Numbered from the stretch's first letter, positions 54,590 to 63,267 are shown. The stretch is DNA of 64,000 bases from Mycolicibacterium peregrinum (GCF_001665785.1 NZ_LZSO01000041.1:1-64000), one strand, 5' to 3'. The notes: a model not told the origin generated them from the sequence alone. Made by a program: numbers and translations.

Positions 54590-56253
54590 CGGTCTGGGCC
54601 GGTGTCGACATCGGCAATTCCACCACCGAGGTGGTGTTGTGCCGGATGGACGCCGAACTGACGGTGCTGGCCAGCGCCCGCACCCCGACCCGTGGCGGCA
54701 AGGGATCGCCCCGCGCGGTGCAGGGCGCCGCACAGTTGGTGCGGCGCCTGGCCGACGCGCATGGGCTGGTGATCGACCGGGCGGCGTTCGCGCCCACACC
54801 GCCCGTGAAGTCCACCGTCGAACAGGTCCAACTGGAGACTCGACGGACAGGCAGGCTGACGATCGTCACCCGGTCGGCCGCCACCACCGCGGGGGATGCG
54901 GTCGGTGTGGGGCAGCCGGTTCCGGTCGAGTGTCTCGGCGACGTGGATCCCGGCCGCCCGGTCGTCGCTTGCGCGACGGCGCAGTGGGGATACAGTGAGG
55001 TCGCGCAGCGAGTGAATGACGCTGTAGCCCAAGGACGCAACGTCACCGCGGTGTTGACGGCCAACGACGAGGCCGTGCTCGTGTCGAATCGGCTGAACAC
55101 TGCGCTGCCCGTCGTCGACGACGTCGATATCGAGACGCTCCTGCCGGCGACCCGCGTCGCCGTCGAAGTCCGCCAGGGCGTCGCCCCCCTGCAACACCTC
55201 ACCGATCCCTTCTGGCTCGCCGATGCGTTCGGGCTGGGTGAGGCCGAGCGGGCCGACGCGCGCGTGATCGCCGATCAACTGTTCGACAGTGCCTGCGCGG
55301 TGGTCAGCCTCGGCGATTCCGAACCGGTGGCTGCCGCGCCCGTCGTCCGGCCAGTGGGGGAGAGCACCCACGTGGTTTACCTCGCCGACATAGCGGCACA
55401 AGCCAATTCGCGGCGCGGATCGGTCGCCGTGGACAGCCTGGTGATGGCGAACATGGCCGGCGAGCAGGAACCGCCTGCCGGGGCCGACGAGTTGGCCCGG
55501 GCATTGGGTGTGCCGGTGACACGCGTCGACTCGGAGGCCGCGGCGGCCCGCGTCGGCGCTCTCACGACTCCAGGGATCACCCCGGAGGTCGTGGTGGTGG
55601 ATGTCGGCGGGGGCACCGTCGACGTCGTGTCCGACGGATCCCGCATCGTGCTGCCGGGTGCGGGACAGCTGCTGACGGCGGCGACGGCCACCGCCCTGGA
55701 CATCTCCCGAAGCGCCGCTGAATACGCCAAACGGGCGGAGGCGGTCACCGCCGTCACCGTCCAGATCATCGAGGACGAACACGGCCGGCGACAGTTCTTG
55801 GACACGCCGGTCAGCGGCCGGTGCAGTGGGTGGTTGCTGACCGCGGCCCCCAGCGGTTGGCTGCCCTTCACATCGCGGCTGTCGGGTGCCGAGTGGCGCA
55901 GTTGGCGCCTGGCCGCCAAACGGCAGGTGATCGGTGGCAACGTGATGCGGGGTATCGAGCAGGCGGCCCCCGGAGTGACCGGAGTGCTGCTCGTCGGAGG
56001 CGGCGCCAGTGACGACGAACTGGTCCGGGCGGTCAGTGAGCAGCTCGGTCACGACGTGAGTGTGGGCCGGGGAAACGTGGCCGGTCAGCTGGGGCATCGG
56101 TTCGCGGTGGCCTATGGACTGGTGGCCATGGCGGCGCAGATGCCGGGCGGTCAGCCGCGGGATGAAGAGCTGGACCGGGCCGACCGCTCAGGCGGCAGCG
56201 TGTATGCGCACGACGTGGATGTCGCTGGTGAACACCCGCGCGCCGGTGGGTAG
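54586..56253 (+). CDS. pduG: Diol dehydratase-reactivating factor, large subunit
   Basis: 555 residues (PduG/DdrA about 610). ATPase fold of the Hsp70/actin type: VWAGVDIGNSTTEVVL at the start, PVKSTVEQVQLETRRTG, VLTANDEAVLVSNRL, VVVDVGGGTVDVVSDG and GVLLVGGGASDDELVRA. It swaps damaged cobalamin from the dehydratase using ATP. The small partner PduH/DdrB is not next to it. GTG overlaps pduE. The last 66 bases overlap the convergent HNH gene. Confidence 0.9.
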   Translation: MTVWAGVDIGNSTTEVVLCRMDAELTVLASARTPTRGGKGSPRAVQGAAQLVRRLADAHGLVIDRAAFAPTPPVKSTVEQVQLETRRTGRLTIVTRSAATTAGDAVGVGQPVPVECLGDVDPGRPVVACATAQWGYSEVAQRVNDAVAQGRNVTAVLTANDEAVLVSNRLNTALPVVDDVDIETLLPATRVAVEVRQGVAPLQHLTDPFWLADAFGLGEAERADARVIADQLFDSACAVVSLGDSEPVAAAPVVRPVGESTHVVYLADIAAQANSRRGSVAVDSLVMANMAGEQEPPAGADELARALGVPVTRVDSEAAAARVGALTTPGITPEVVVVDVGGGTVDVVSDGSRIVLPGAGQLLTAATATALDISRSAAEYAKRAEAVTAVTVQIIEDEHGRRQFLDTPVSGRCSGWLLTAAPSGWLPFTSRLSGAEWRSWRLAAKRQVIGGNVMRGIEQAAPGVTGVLLVGGGASDDELVRAVSEQLGHDVSVGRGNVAGQLGHRFAVAYGLVAMAAQMPGGQPRDEELDRADRSGGSVYAHDVDVAGEHPRAGG

Positions 56254-57480
56254 CGGCGGGGCGGTACTTCGATAGGTCCGGCCGGTCGGCGTGGTGAGTT
56301 CTGTGGTGTGCCGGCCGTAACCGTCGTAGGTCGTCGCGGTCTGCCACCCGGGGCTTTCCTTTGCGTAATTGCAGCGTTCGCAAAGCCCTTGCCCGTTGAC
56401 GGAGGTGGTCGCGCCACCGTCGGCGTGCCGGGTGATGTGGTCGATGTGCCGGATGGGGGCGTCGCAATACGGCGTGCGGCACTTTTGGTCGCGCAAGGCG
56501 ATCAGCCAGCGCAGCCCCTTGGGGAACGCCCGGGCGGTTGACTCCATGGCGACCAGGTTGCCGGTGGCCGGATCGGCGTAGAGCTTGCGCACCGCGGCCT
56601 CGGCCTGGGGGTCCAGCAGCGCCGCCAAGGCCATCTGTCGGGCCACCTCTGCCGGGATGGGGCCGTATCCCTGCAGCACCGCCGGTTCGGAACCCTGGGC
56701 CAACAAGCTTTCGTCGGAGACCACCAGATTGAGCGCGACCGGGACCGCGGCTTCGACCTCACGCCCGGTGACCCGTCGGTAGAAGGCATCGGCCATCAAC
56801 GGGCCTCGCCCCTGGCACCCACCTCCGGCGGCGATCGAGGCGGCCGCGGCGGCGGCGGCCTCCGCCTGCAGCGCTTGATAAGCCGTAACGCCTTCTACGG
56901 AGGTCAGCAGCGCCGTCACGTACGCCATGCCGTGCGGGGCAGGACGCAGCGTGACAGTGCGATCGCACTGATGGCGGCTGATGCGCGCCATCACCGCGTC
57001 GTGGTCGAGCCGAAAAGCCACCCGGCCGGCCTCAGCCTCAACCTTTCTGTCCCCCAGACCATCCAGCACGTCAGGATCCGCGCACAGTTCGGCGTCCATC
57101 GCGTGTCGATCTGCTGGTGACAGGCAGGCGGCCTGGTCCGCGATGATCATCGCCCGGTCTTCGGTAAGCACGCCGGACTGCAGAGCCGCGAGCGTGTAGG
57201 GCATGTCGTCGACCAGGATCCTGGACATCTTCAGATACTTGGCCCCGTGCCAAGGGGAGGATTTGCGGGCCAGCCCCACCTCGGAAGCCAGCCCTTGAGC
57301 GCGTCTGGCGGCAGGCACACCCTCAGCGGCCTTACGGGCGAGGCGCTTGGCTTCCAGCATCGCCGTCACTCTGGCCTGCGCCGCGGCAATGCCGGCGGTC
57401 GCGCGGGTCATCGCAGCTAGCTGGTCGACCAACGCCGCTTCCGTGGCGTCAGGGTCGATGTTCCAACCAACTTCGAACAT
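56188..57480 (-). CDS. HNH endonuclease-domain DUF222 protein, REP13E12 type
   Basis: 430 residues. DUF222 helical region (about 10-300) and C-terminal HNH zinc module: C334 in KCRTPYC, IDHI with H345/H348, GLCERCNYAKE with C367/C370. This is the 13E12 repeat family of mycobacteria, several of which are LexA-regulated in M. tuberculosis. ATG at 57480 lies inside a perfect SOS box, so transcript and translation start are close together, possibly leaderless. Its role is unknown; mobile or repeat-element history is suspected for the family. Confidence 0.92.
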   Translation of the reverse strand: MFEVGWNIDPDATEAALVDQLAAMTRATAGIAAAQARVTAMLEAKRLARKAAEGVPAARRAQGLASEVGLARKSSPWHGAKYLKMSRILVDDMPYTLAALQSGVLTEDRAMIIADQAACLSPADRHAMDAELCADPDVLDGLGDRKVEAEAGRVAFRLDHDAVMARISRHQCDRTVTLRPAPHGMAYVTALLTSVEGVTAYQALQAEAAAAAAASIAAGGGCQGRGPLMADAFYRRVTGREVEAAVPVALNLVVSDESLLAQGSEPAVLQGYGPIPAEVARQMALAALLDPQAEAAVRKLYADPATGNLVAMESTARAFPKGLRWLIALRDQKCRTPYCDAPIRHIDHITRHADGGATTSVNGQGLCERCNYAKESPGWQTATTYDGYGRHTTELTTPTGRTYRSTAPPLPTGARVFTSDIHVVRIHAAA

Positions 57481-57488
57481 GTGTTCGA
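57473..57488. promoter_or_regulatory. LexA SOS box overlapping the HNH gene start codon
   Basis: TCGAAC-ATGT-GTTCGA is a perfect match to the mycobacterial SOS box TCGAAC-N4-GTTCGA. The start codon of the minus-strand HNH gene (57478-57480) is inside it. LexA bound here would block transcription start directly. Confidence 0.9.
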
Positions 57489-57575
57489 GTGTAGCACTGT
57501 CCACTGACTCATACTTTTTGACAGGGTTCAACCCACGGATGAGTTCGCGGGCGGCGCACAACCCACCCTTGAGTG

Positions 57576-57602
57576 CTAGCACTCGCATGTATAGAGTGCT
57601 AG
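57576..57602. promoter_or_regulatory. CIRCE element (HrcA operator) of groESL1
   Basis: CTAGCACTC, 9-base spacer, GAGTGCTAG: a perfect CIRCE palindrome. It is 138 bases upstream of the groES start, in the expected position for HrcA repression of the chaperonin operon under normal temperature. Confidence 0.96.
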
Positions 57603-57740
57603 GTGGCACGCGGCCAACCCCCAGCGCCGGCACCCGCGACGACGGAGCAAGGGGTACGGGCGCATGCCGAACACCTGGTTAACCCGAGGGCCCCGGAGCA
57701 CACCGGGACTCGATACCCAAACAAGTGGAGGGCTTCCATC

Positions 57741-58040
57741 GTGGCAGTCAACATCAAGCCACTCGAGGACAAGATCCTCGTTCAGGCCAACGCGGCCGAG
57801 ACCACGACCGCTTCCGGTCTGGTCATCCCCGACACCGCCAAGGAAAAGCCGCAGGAAGGCACCGTCGTCGCAGTTGGCCCCGGCCGCTGGGATGAGGATG
57901 GCGAGAAGCGGATCCCCCTGGACGTTGCCGAGGGCGACACCGTCATCTACAGCAAGTACGGCGGCACCGAGATCAAGTACAACGGCGAGGAGTACCTGAT
58001 CCTGTCGGCCCGCGACGTGCTGGCTGTCGTCGCTAAGTAA
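57741..58040 (+). CDS. groES: Co-chaperonin GroES
   Basis: 99 residues, mature length of mycobacterial GroES. VNIKPLEDKILVQANAAETTTASG holds the mobile loop; KYGGTEIKYNGEEYLIL closes the barrel. GTG at 57741 with GGAGGG 9 bases upstream; longer frames are not conserved. Heptameric lid for GroEL. Confidence 0.98.
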   Translation: MAVNIKPLEDKILVQANAAETTTASGLVIPDTAKEKPQEGTVVAVGPGRWDEDGEKRIPLDVAEGDTVIYSKYGGTEIKYNGEEYLILSARDVLAVVAK

Positions 58041-58052
58041 GTACTCGTGCGT

Positions 58053-58098
58053 CCGCCCCGGAGATCCCCGCGTTCAATGCGGGCGGTTTCCGGGGCGG
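58053..58098 (+). promoter_or_regulatory. Intercistronic hairpin between groES and groEL1
   Basis: Outer arms CCGCCCCGGA (58053-58062) and TCCGGGGCGG (58089-58098) are perfectly complementary, with an inner CCCGC/GCGGG stem. No T-run. Likely a partial terminator or RNA-processing/stability element that adjusts the GroES:GroEL1 ratio. Confidence 0.65.
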
Positions 58099-58126
58099 TA
58101 TGCGTTAGGAGTCATGAAAGAGACTT

Positions 58127-59746
58127 ATGAGCAAGCAGATTGAGTTCAACGAGACTGCGCGCCGTGCCATGGAGGCCGGCGTCGACAAGCTCGCCGATGC
58201 GGTCAAGGTGACGCTGGGTCCGCGCGGTCGGAATGTGGTGCTCGCCAAGGCTTTCGGCGGCCCGCAGGTCACCAATGACGGTGTGACCATCGCACGCGAG
58301 ATCGACCTGGAAGACCCGTTCGAGAACCTCGGTGCCCAGCTGGTGAAGTCGGTGGCCACCAAGACCAACGACGTCGCAGGCGACGGCACCACCACCGCCA
58401 CCGTTCTGGCACAGGCCCTGGTCAAGGCCGGCCTGCGCAACGTCGCGGCCGGTGCCAACCCCATCGCCCTGGGGCAGGGCATCAGCAAGGCCGCCGACGC
58501 CGTGTCCGAGGCCCTGCTGGCCGCGGCCACCCCGGTGTCGGACGAAAAGGCCATCGCCCAGGTCGCCACTGTGTCCTCACGCGATGAGCAGATCGGCCAG
58601 CTGGTCGGCGAGGCCATGACCAAGGTCGGTCACGACGGTGTGGTCACCATCGAGGAGTCTTCGACGCTCAACACCGAGCTCGAGGTCACCGAGGGTGTCG
58701 GCTTCGACAAGGGCTTCATCTCGGCCTACTTCGTCAACGACTTCGACTCGCAGGAAGCGGTGCTCGAGGACGCGGTGGTGCTGCTGCACCGCGACAAGAT
58801 CAGCTCGCTGCCCGACCTGCTGCCGTTGCTGGAGAAGGTTGCCGAATCGGGCAAGCCGCTGCTGATCATCGCCGAGGACATCGAGGGCGAGGCCCTGTCC
58901 ACGCTCGTCGTCAACGCCATCCGCAAGACGCTCAAGGCCGTCGCCGTCAAGGCGCCGTTCTTCGGCGATCGTCGCAAGGCGTTCCTGGACGATCTCGCCA
59001 TCGTCACCGGCGGCCAGGTCGTCAACCCCGACGTGGGCCTGGTGCTGCGCGAGGCCGGCCTGGACGTGCTGGGCTCGGCCCGTCGCGTCGTGGTCACCAA
59101 GGACAGCACCGTGATCGTCGACGGTGGCGGCTCCAAGGACGCGGTCGCCGACCGCGTCAAGCAGCTCAAGGCCGAGATCGAGACCACCGATTCCGACTGG
59201 GATCGGGAGAAGCTGCAGGAGCGGCTGGCCAAGCTGTCCGGTGGCGTCGCGGTGATCAAGGTCGGCGCGGCCACCGAGACCGACCTGAAGAAGCGCAAGG
59301 AAGCGGTCGAGGACGCCGTCGCGGCGGCCAAGGCTGCCGTCGAGGAGGGCATCGTCACCGGTGGTGGCGCGGCACTCGTGCAGGCCCGCGCGGCCCTCGA
59401 CAAGCTGCGCGGCGAGGTCAAGGGCGACGAGGCTCTCGGTGTCGACGTGTTCTCATCCGCACTGTCGGCCCCGCTGTACTGGATCGCCACCAACGCCGGT
59501 CTGGACGGCTCCGTTGTGGTGAACAAGGTCAGCGAGCAGTCCAACGGGCAGGGCTTCAACGCCGCCACCCTGACCTACGGTGACCTGGTCGCCGAGGGCA
59601 TCGTGGATCCGGCCAAGGTGACCCGCTCGGCGGTGCTCAACGCCGCATCCGTGGCACGCATGATCCTGACGACCGAGACGGCCGTCGTGGACAAGCCGGC
59701 CGAGGAAGAAGATCACGGGCACGGCCATCACGGCCACGCTCACTAA
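58127..59746 (+). CDS. groEL1: Chaperonin GroEL1 with histidine-rich C-terminus
   Basis: 539 residues. ATP site VTLGPRGRNVVLAK and NDGVTIAREIDLEDP, VAGDGTTTATVLAQA with the catalytic Asp. The C-terminus ends EEEDHGHGHHGHAH instead of the GGM repeats of the housekeeping GroEL2; this marks the GroEL1 paralogue, which in M. smegmatis is linked to mycolate synthesis during biofilm formation. A second GroEL is expected elsewhere in the genome. Confidence 0.97.
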   Translation: MSKQIEFNETARRAMEAGVDKLADAVKVTLGPRGRNVVLAKAFGGPQVTNDGVTIAREIDLEDPFENLGAQLVKSVATKTNDVAGDGTTTATVLAQALVKAGLRNVAAGANPIALGQGISKAADAVSEALLAAATPVSDEKAIAQVATVSSRDEQIGQLVGEAMTKVGHDGVVTIEESSTLNTELEVTEGVGFDKGFISAYFVNDFDSQEAVLEDAVVLLHRDKISSLPDLLPLLEKVAESGKPLLIIAEDIEGEALSTLVVNAIRKTLKAVAVKAPFFGDRRKAFLDDLAIVTGGQVVNPDVGLVLREAGLDVLGSARRVVVTKDSTVIVDGGGSKDAVADRVKQLKAEIETTDSDWDREKLQERLAKLSGGVAVIKVGAATETDLKKRKEAVEDAVAAAKAAVEEGIVTGGGAALVQARAALDKLRGEVKGDEALGVDVFSSALSAPLYWIATNAGLDGSVVVNKVSEQSNGQGFNAATLTYGDLVAEGIVDPAKVTRSAVLNAASVARMILTTETAVVDKPAEEEDHGHGHHGHAH

Positions 59747-59758
59747 GTAATCCCGTAG

Positions 59759-59792
59759 AACACCCCCGGTCCGATTGGGCCGGGGGTGTTTT
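59759..59792 (+). terminator. Rho-independent terminator after groEL1
   Basis: AACACCCCCGGTCC, loop GATT, GGGCCGGGGGTGTT (one G-U pair), then TT. A GC-rich 14-bp stem followed by a short T-run, 12 bases after the stop codon: a classic intrinsic terminator. Confidence 0.93.
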
Positions 59793-59921
59793 CGTGGTGG
59801 GACACGGTGAGGCCGCGAACATGGCGGACTCAGTCTGTTGCCCCTTACCTGCGGGCAAAGTCCCTCGGACCGATGGGAGTGGATGTTTTACTTCGCCTGG
59901 GAGATCACGATCGGGGTCGAG

Positions 59922-60488
59922 ATGGCACGAATTGGCGACGAAATCGAGAATCCGCTGACGGGGGAGCGGATCACATTTCTCGAAACTGCCGCATCGACCG
60001 GTGGCCGATGTCTCCGCTTCCGGTTGGACGTCGCCCCGGGCGGACGCATCCCCAACCTGCACGTCCATCCGAGTGCGCAGGAAACGTTTGAGATCGCAGA
60101 CGGGCGAGTTCAGATTCGTCGAGCCCACGAGACCTGGGTCGCGGATACCGGTGAAACGGTGATCGTCCCGCCCGGCGTAGCACACGTCTGGGGTAATCCG
60201 TTCGACGAACCGGCGGCGGTGATCGTCGAGCTGCGGCCCGCGCTGCGAGCAGAGACCATGTTCGAGACCATGTTCGGTCTCGCCCGAGACGGCAAAGTTG
60301 ACCCGCAGCGGAACATGCCCAAAAGCCTGCTACAAATTGCAGTGCTCCACGACTTCCACCGCGAGATCACACTGCCGGGGTTCGCCGGTGTCGCACTACG
60401 AGGAGTCTCTGCCCTGTTGGCTCCGATCGGCCGCGCACTGGGTTACCGCTCGTCCTACCCGCAGTACAGCGGTCCCGAGTCGCCATAA
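59922..60488 (+). CDS. Cupin-domain protein
   Basis: 188 residues. One cupin barrel: HVHPSAQETFEIADGRVQI gives the metal-binding histidines and glutamate, and PPGVAHVWGNP the last histidine. A C-terminal extension of about 80 residues (FETMFGLARDGKVDPQRNMPKSLLQIAVLHDFHREI) has no assigned role. ATG at 59922 (MARIGDEIENP) fits the family start; an ATG at 59883 is possible. Isolated gene. Confidence 0.8.
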   Translation: MARIGDEIENPLTGERITFLETAASTGGRCLRFRLDVAPGGRIPNLHVHPSAQETFEIADGRVQIRRAHETWVADTGETVIVPPGVAHVWGNPFDEPAAVIVELRPALRAETMFETMFGLARDGKVDPQRNMPKSLLQIAVLHDFHREITLPGFAGVALRGVSALLAPIGRALGYRSSYPQYSGPESP

Positions 60489-60659
60489 TCGCGCCCACGC
60501 TCACTGATCTCGTACTGCTCTTGAGGAACACTCGCAGGTTGTCACTGCATTGTGCGAGGCCTTCTTCGATGGTTGTCCTCCGAAACGAGTAGGAGGCTAC
60601 CCATTCGCCACCGTGCAGCGCGAAATAGCGTTTCCTGGTAACCACCGAGGGAGGTCAGC

Positions 60660-60746
60660 ATGACAGTCGAGCGGTGGCCCGTCGGCCCGAGGAAGCTGGT
60701 GCGGCGAAACCCACTACTACGTGGGTTGAATGCTGTCGTGCCATGA
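60660..60746 (+). CDS. 28-residue leader ORF coupled to the cyclase gene
   Basis: ATG at 60660 has GGGAGG 6 bases upstream, the best ribosome-binding site in this 254-base gap. It encodes MTVERWPVGPRKLVRRNP and ten more residues, ending in TGA that overlaps the cyclase ATG (60743) as ATGA. The cyclase itself has no evident ribosome-binding site, so translation of the leader may be needed for cyclase expression. Basic, proline-containing, no recognised domain. Confidence 0.5.
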   Translation: MTVERWPVGPRKLVRRNPLLRGLNAVVP

Positions 60747-62257
60747 ATCGCATCTGGCAGTGGGCGTGGGATCGCTATGCAGCGCGGTACTCGTGGGTGA
60801 TCTTCGCGGTCACCGTCGCCGAACTGCTCTCGGTCTACCTGGTGTTGGCGCTCATGATCGTGGCTCTCGAGCGGTCCGACCGCTATGTCGCGGCGGCCGC
60901 GGTGACCCTTGGCGCGGTAGTGGTGACCGAATATGTGACGGTCCTGCCAGGGTTCGGCGGAAGCCGTCTCGTGGAGCGATGGGTAGCCGGGCGCGACGTC
61001 GATCCGGTTCGGGTGCTGGACGCCACCTACACCTGGAGCCGGTTGGCAGGGCGCCGAGCATTGTGGGCCAATGCGGCTTTCATCGCGTTGGCATTCGTCA
61101 GTGTGGGTGCGATCGCCGGGGCGACCGGAGCACGGTTGGTCCAGTACGCGATTCTGGGCGCGGCTTCGGGGGCTTCGGCGGTGCTGGTCGCAGTACACAG
61201 TTATCCGGAAGCCGCCATGCGGCCAGCCAGGGTTGCGCTCACTGCCGACACTGCAGCGGGTGACGAAATGCCCCGCGCGCAACCAACTTTCGCCCGCTGG
61301 TCGGACCTGTCGGTGCTTGCCACGGCGTTCATTTTCGCGCTCGCCGGCGCCATGTTGGCGGCGGCTGTCAATCGAGTCAGTGAAATACCGGTGCTCGTCG
61401 TCGTGATCGGGTCGGGGCTGACGCTCGTCTTCGCCGTACCGATCACCGTCGGCGCTTCATTCGCGCCGTCGTTGCGTCCCCTTCGCGACCTCGCCGAGGG
61501 GACGGAACGTGTTGCGGTGGGCGACTATAGCCAACGGCTACCGGTAGTTCAGGACGATGACTTGGGCGCTCTGGCGGCGTCGTTCAACCGGATGCAGGCG
61601 GGTTTGGCCGAGCGGCAGCGGCTTCACGCGGCATTCGGCACTTATGTGGACCCGGTCCTGGCCACGCGGCTACTTGAACAAGGCGACGATGTGTTCAGCG
61701 GTGAGCGTCGCGAGGTGACGGTGATGTTCGTCGACATCCGCGATTTCACGCCATTCGCCGAGGCAAATACCGCCGAGGACACGGTATCCAGGCTCAATGC
61801 GCTGTTCGAGATCGTCGTGCCGGCTGTCGTCGACGCCGGCGGGCACGTCAACAAGTTCCTCGGTGACGGCGCGCTGGCGGTGTTCGGGGCGCCGAACGAC
61901 CTTGCCAATCACGCCGACGCCGCGGTGAGTGCCGCGGTGTCGATGCAGCGACTGGTCGCCGAACGATTCGAGGGCGCACTACGGATCGGGATCGGTATCA
62001 ATACCGGCGTGGTGATCGCCGGCACCATCGGCGGCGGCGGCAAGTTGGAGTTCACGCTGATCGGTGACGCCGTCAATGTGGCCGCCCGCGTCGAGCAGCT
62101 GACCAAGGCAACCGGCGATCTGATCCTGCTGACCCAGCCGACCGTCGACGCCATGGACGTGCGCCCAGCCGGACTCGCCGATCGCGGGCCCCACGAGCTG
62201 AAAGGCAAGTCAGCAGCGGTACAGGTATTCGCGCTCGATCCGTCGATGAGTTTGTGA
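60743..62257 (+). CDS. Membrane adenylate cyclase with HAMP domain (class III)
   Basis: 504 residues. About six transmembrane helices (to residue 255), HAMP (PLRDLAEGTERVAVGDYSQRLPVVQDDDLGALAASFNRMQAGL) and the cyclase domain: metal aspartates in VMFVDIRDF and FLGDGALAVFG, the adenine-selecting lysine in VNKFLGDG, and the aspartate, Asn and Arg in LIGDAVNVAARVE. All catalytic residues are present. Same architecture as the Rv1318c-Rv1320c/Rv3645 cyclases. ATG at 60743 overlaps the 28-codon leader ORF. Confidence 0.93.
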   Translation: MNRIWQWAWDRYAARYSWVIFAVTVAELLSVYLVLALMIVALERSDRYVAAAAVTLGAVVVTEYVTVLPGFGGSRLVERWVAGRDVDPVRVLDATYTWSRLAGRRALWANAAFIALAFVSVGAIAGATGARLVQYAILGAASGASAVLVAVHSYPEAAMRPARVALTADTAAGDEMPRAQPTFARWSDLSVLATAFIFALAGAMLAAAVNRVSEIPVLVVVIGSGLTLVFAVPITVGASFAPSLRPLRDLAEGTERVAVGDYSQRLPVVQDDDLGALAASFNRMQAGLAERQRLHAAFGTYVDPVLATRLLEQGDDVFSGERREVTVMFVDIRDFTPFAEANTAEDTVSRLNALFEIVVPAVVDAGGHVNKFLGDGALAVFGAPNDLANHADAAVSAAVSMQRLVAERFEGALRIGIGINTGVVIAGTIGGGGKLEFTLIGDAVNVAARVEQLTKATGDLILLTQPTVDAMDVRPAGLADRGPHELKGKSAAVQVFALDPSMSL

Positions 62258-62279
62258 GCCACCGTCAGTCGGTACCGGT

Positions 62280-62759
62280 ATGACTGACGAAACCATGAGC
62301 GCCGCATGCACCATCAATGCGCCGGCCGAGACCGTGTTCGCGGTGCTGGCCGACCCGACCACTCATCAGGCGATCGACGGCACCGGCTGGGTGCGGGAGT
62401 CGCTGGACGGCAAGCCGCTGACCGAAACTGGCCAGATCTTCCGGATGGCGATGTACCACGACAACTACGGCGGCATGCATTACGAGATGGCCAACCGGGT
62501 CGAGGTTTTCGAGCCTCCGCGCGCGATTGCGTGGCTACCGGGCCAGGGCGATGACGACGCCGGCATCGAGTTCGGCGGCTGGATCTGGCGCTACGACCTT
62601 GAGTCGCGCGGTGACGGCCGGACCGAGGTCACCCTCACGTACGACTGGTCGGCGGTACCGCCCGCGCTTCGCAAAGAGATCGAGTTCCCGCCGTTCGACC
62701 GGCAGCACCTGGACAACTCGCTCAAGCACCTGGCCGGGTTGGCGCAGGATCGGGTGTAG
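62280..62759 (+). CDS. SRPBCC-family protein (polyketide cyclase/START-like)
   Basis: 159 residues. START-like fold: ACTINAPAETVFAVLADPTTHQAIDG, FRMAMYHDNYGG, RVEVFEPPRAIAWLP and EVTLTYDWSAV, ending in a long C-terminal helix SLKHLAGLA. Such proteins bind hydrophobic ligands; function unknown. Starts 22 bases after the cyclase; its 3' end overlaps the convergent gene by 38 bases. Confidence 0.87.
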   Translation: MTDETMSAACTINAPAETVFAVLADPTTHQAIDGTGWVRESLDGKPLTETGQIFRMAMYHDNYGGMHYEMANRVEVFEPPRAIAWLPGQGDDDAGIEFGGWIWRYDLESRGDGRTEVTLTYDWSAVPPALRKEIEFPPFDRQHLDNSLKHLAGLAQDRV

Positions 62760-63267
62760 CGGTCGGCTGAATCGACACCAACCGGAGCGCGTCCGGCCGG
62801 GAGTCGTCGGACACGAACCGCACGATCAGGCTGTCGGGAGGAAACTTGGTGGCCAGGTCGTTCAGTGTCCGGGGCAGGAAGACCCTGGCCTTCGCGTTGC
62901 CGTACCAATTGGGATTGGAGGGCGAGGTGTCGAGGTTTCCGACCTTGTCGATCTGGGTGTCCCAATCTTGAACCGGGTCCGGCGGGGTATCGCCGAATCC
63001 GGTCGATTTCAGGTACGCATCCGCTTGTCCCGCAAGAGTGATCGCCGACCCGCCGCCGACCGGCGTCCCGGTGATCGTCCCGTCGATCACATCGGCTGTC
63101 ACGGATGTCAGCCGCGTTGTGCACACGTTGTCGACGACGTTGGGCGGCATACAGAAACCGGGCAACGGGTTCGCGTGGGCCGGAGGGACATTCAGGACGG
63201 CCGGTACGGCAAGTGCAGCCGCCGCAGCACCGAGGGTGGTCATTGCGCGGCGACGATGATTCGGCAT
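62722..63267 (-). CDS. Small secreted protein of unknown function
   Basis: 181 residues. N-terminal signal: RRRAMTTLGAAAAALAVPAVL followed by AHA, a likely cleavage site. The mature part has two cysteines (FCMPPNVVDNVC) and TADVIDGTITGTPVGGGSAITLAGQADAYLKS; no enzyme motif found. AAGGAGG is 8 bases before ATG at 63267. The annotation stops at secretion. Confidence 0.75.
   Translation of the reverse strand: MPNHRRRAMTTLGAAAAALAVPAVLNVPPAHANPLPGFCMPPNVVDNVCTTRLTSVTADVIDGTITGTPVGGGSAITLAGQADAYLKSTGFGDTPPDPVQDWDTQIDKVGNLDTSPSNPNWYGNAKARVFLPRTLNDLATKFPPDSLIVRFVSDDSRPDALRLVSIQPTATPDPAPTRPGA

Noticed and set aside
56188..57480. HNH gene as part of an insertion sequence or homing element
   Set aside because: No terminal repeats, intron or intein boundaries or target duplications are visible around it.
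57569..57584. HspR (HAIR) element near groES
   Set aside because: Only one CTTGAGT half is present; the second half reads ACTCGCA and not ACTCAAG, and the spacing is one base short.
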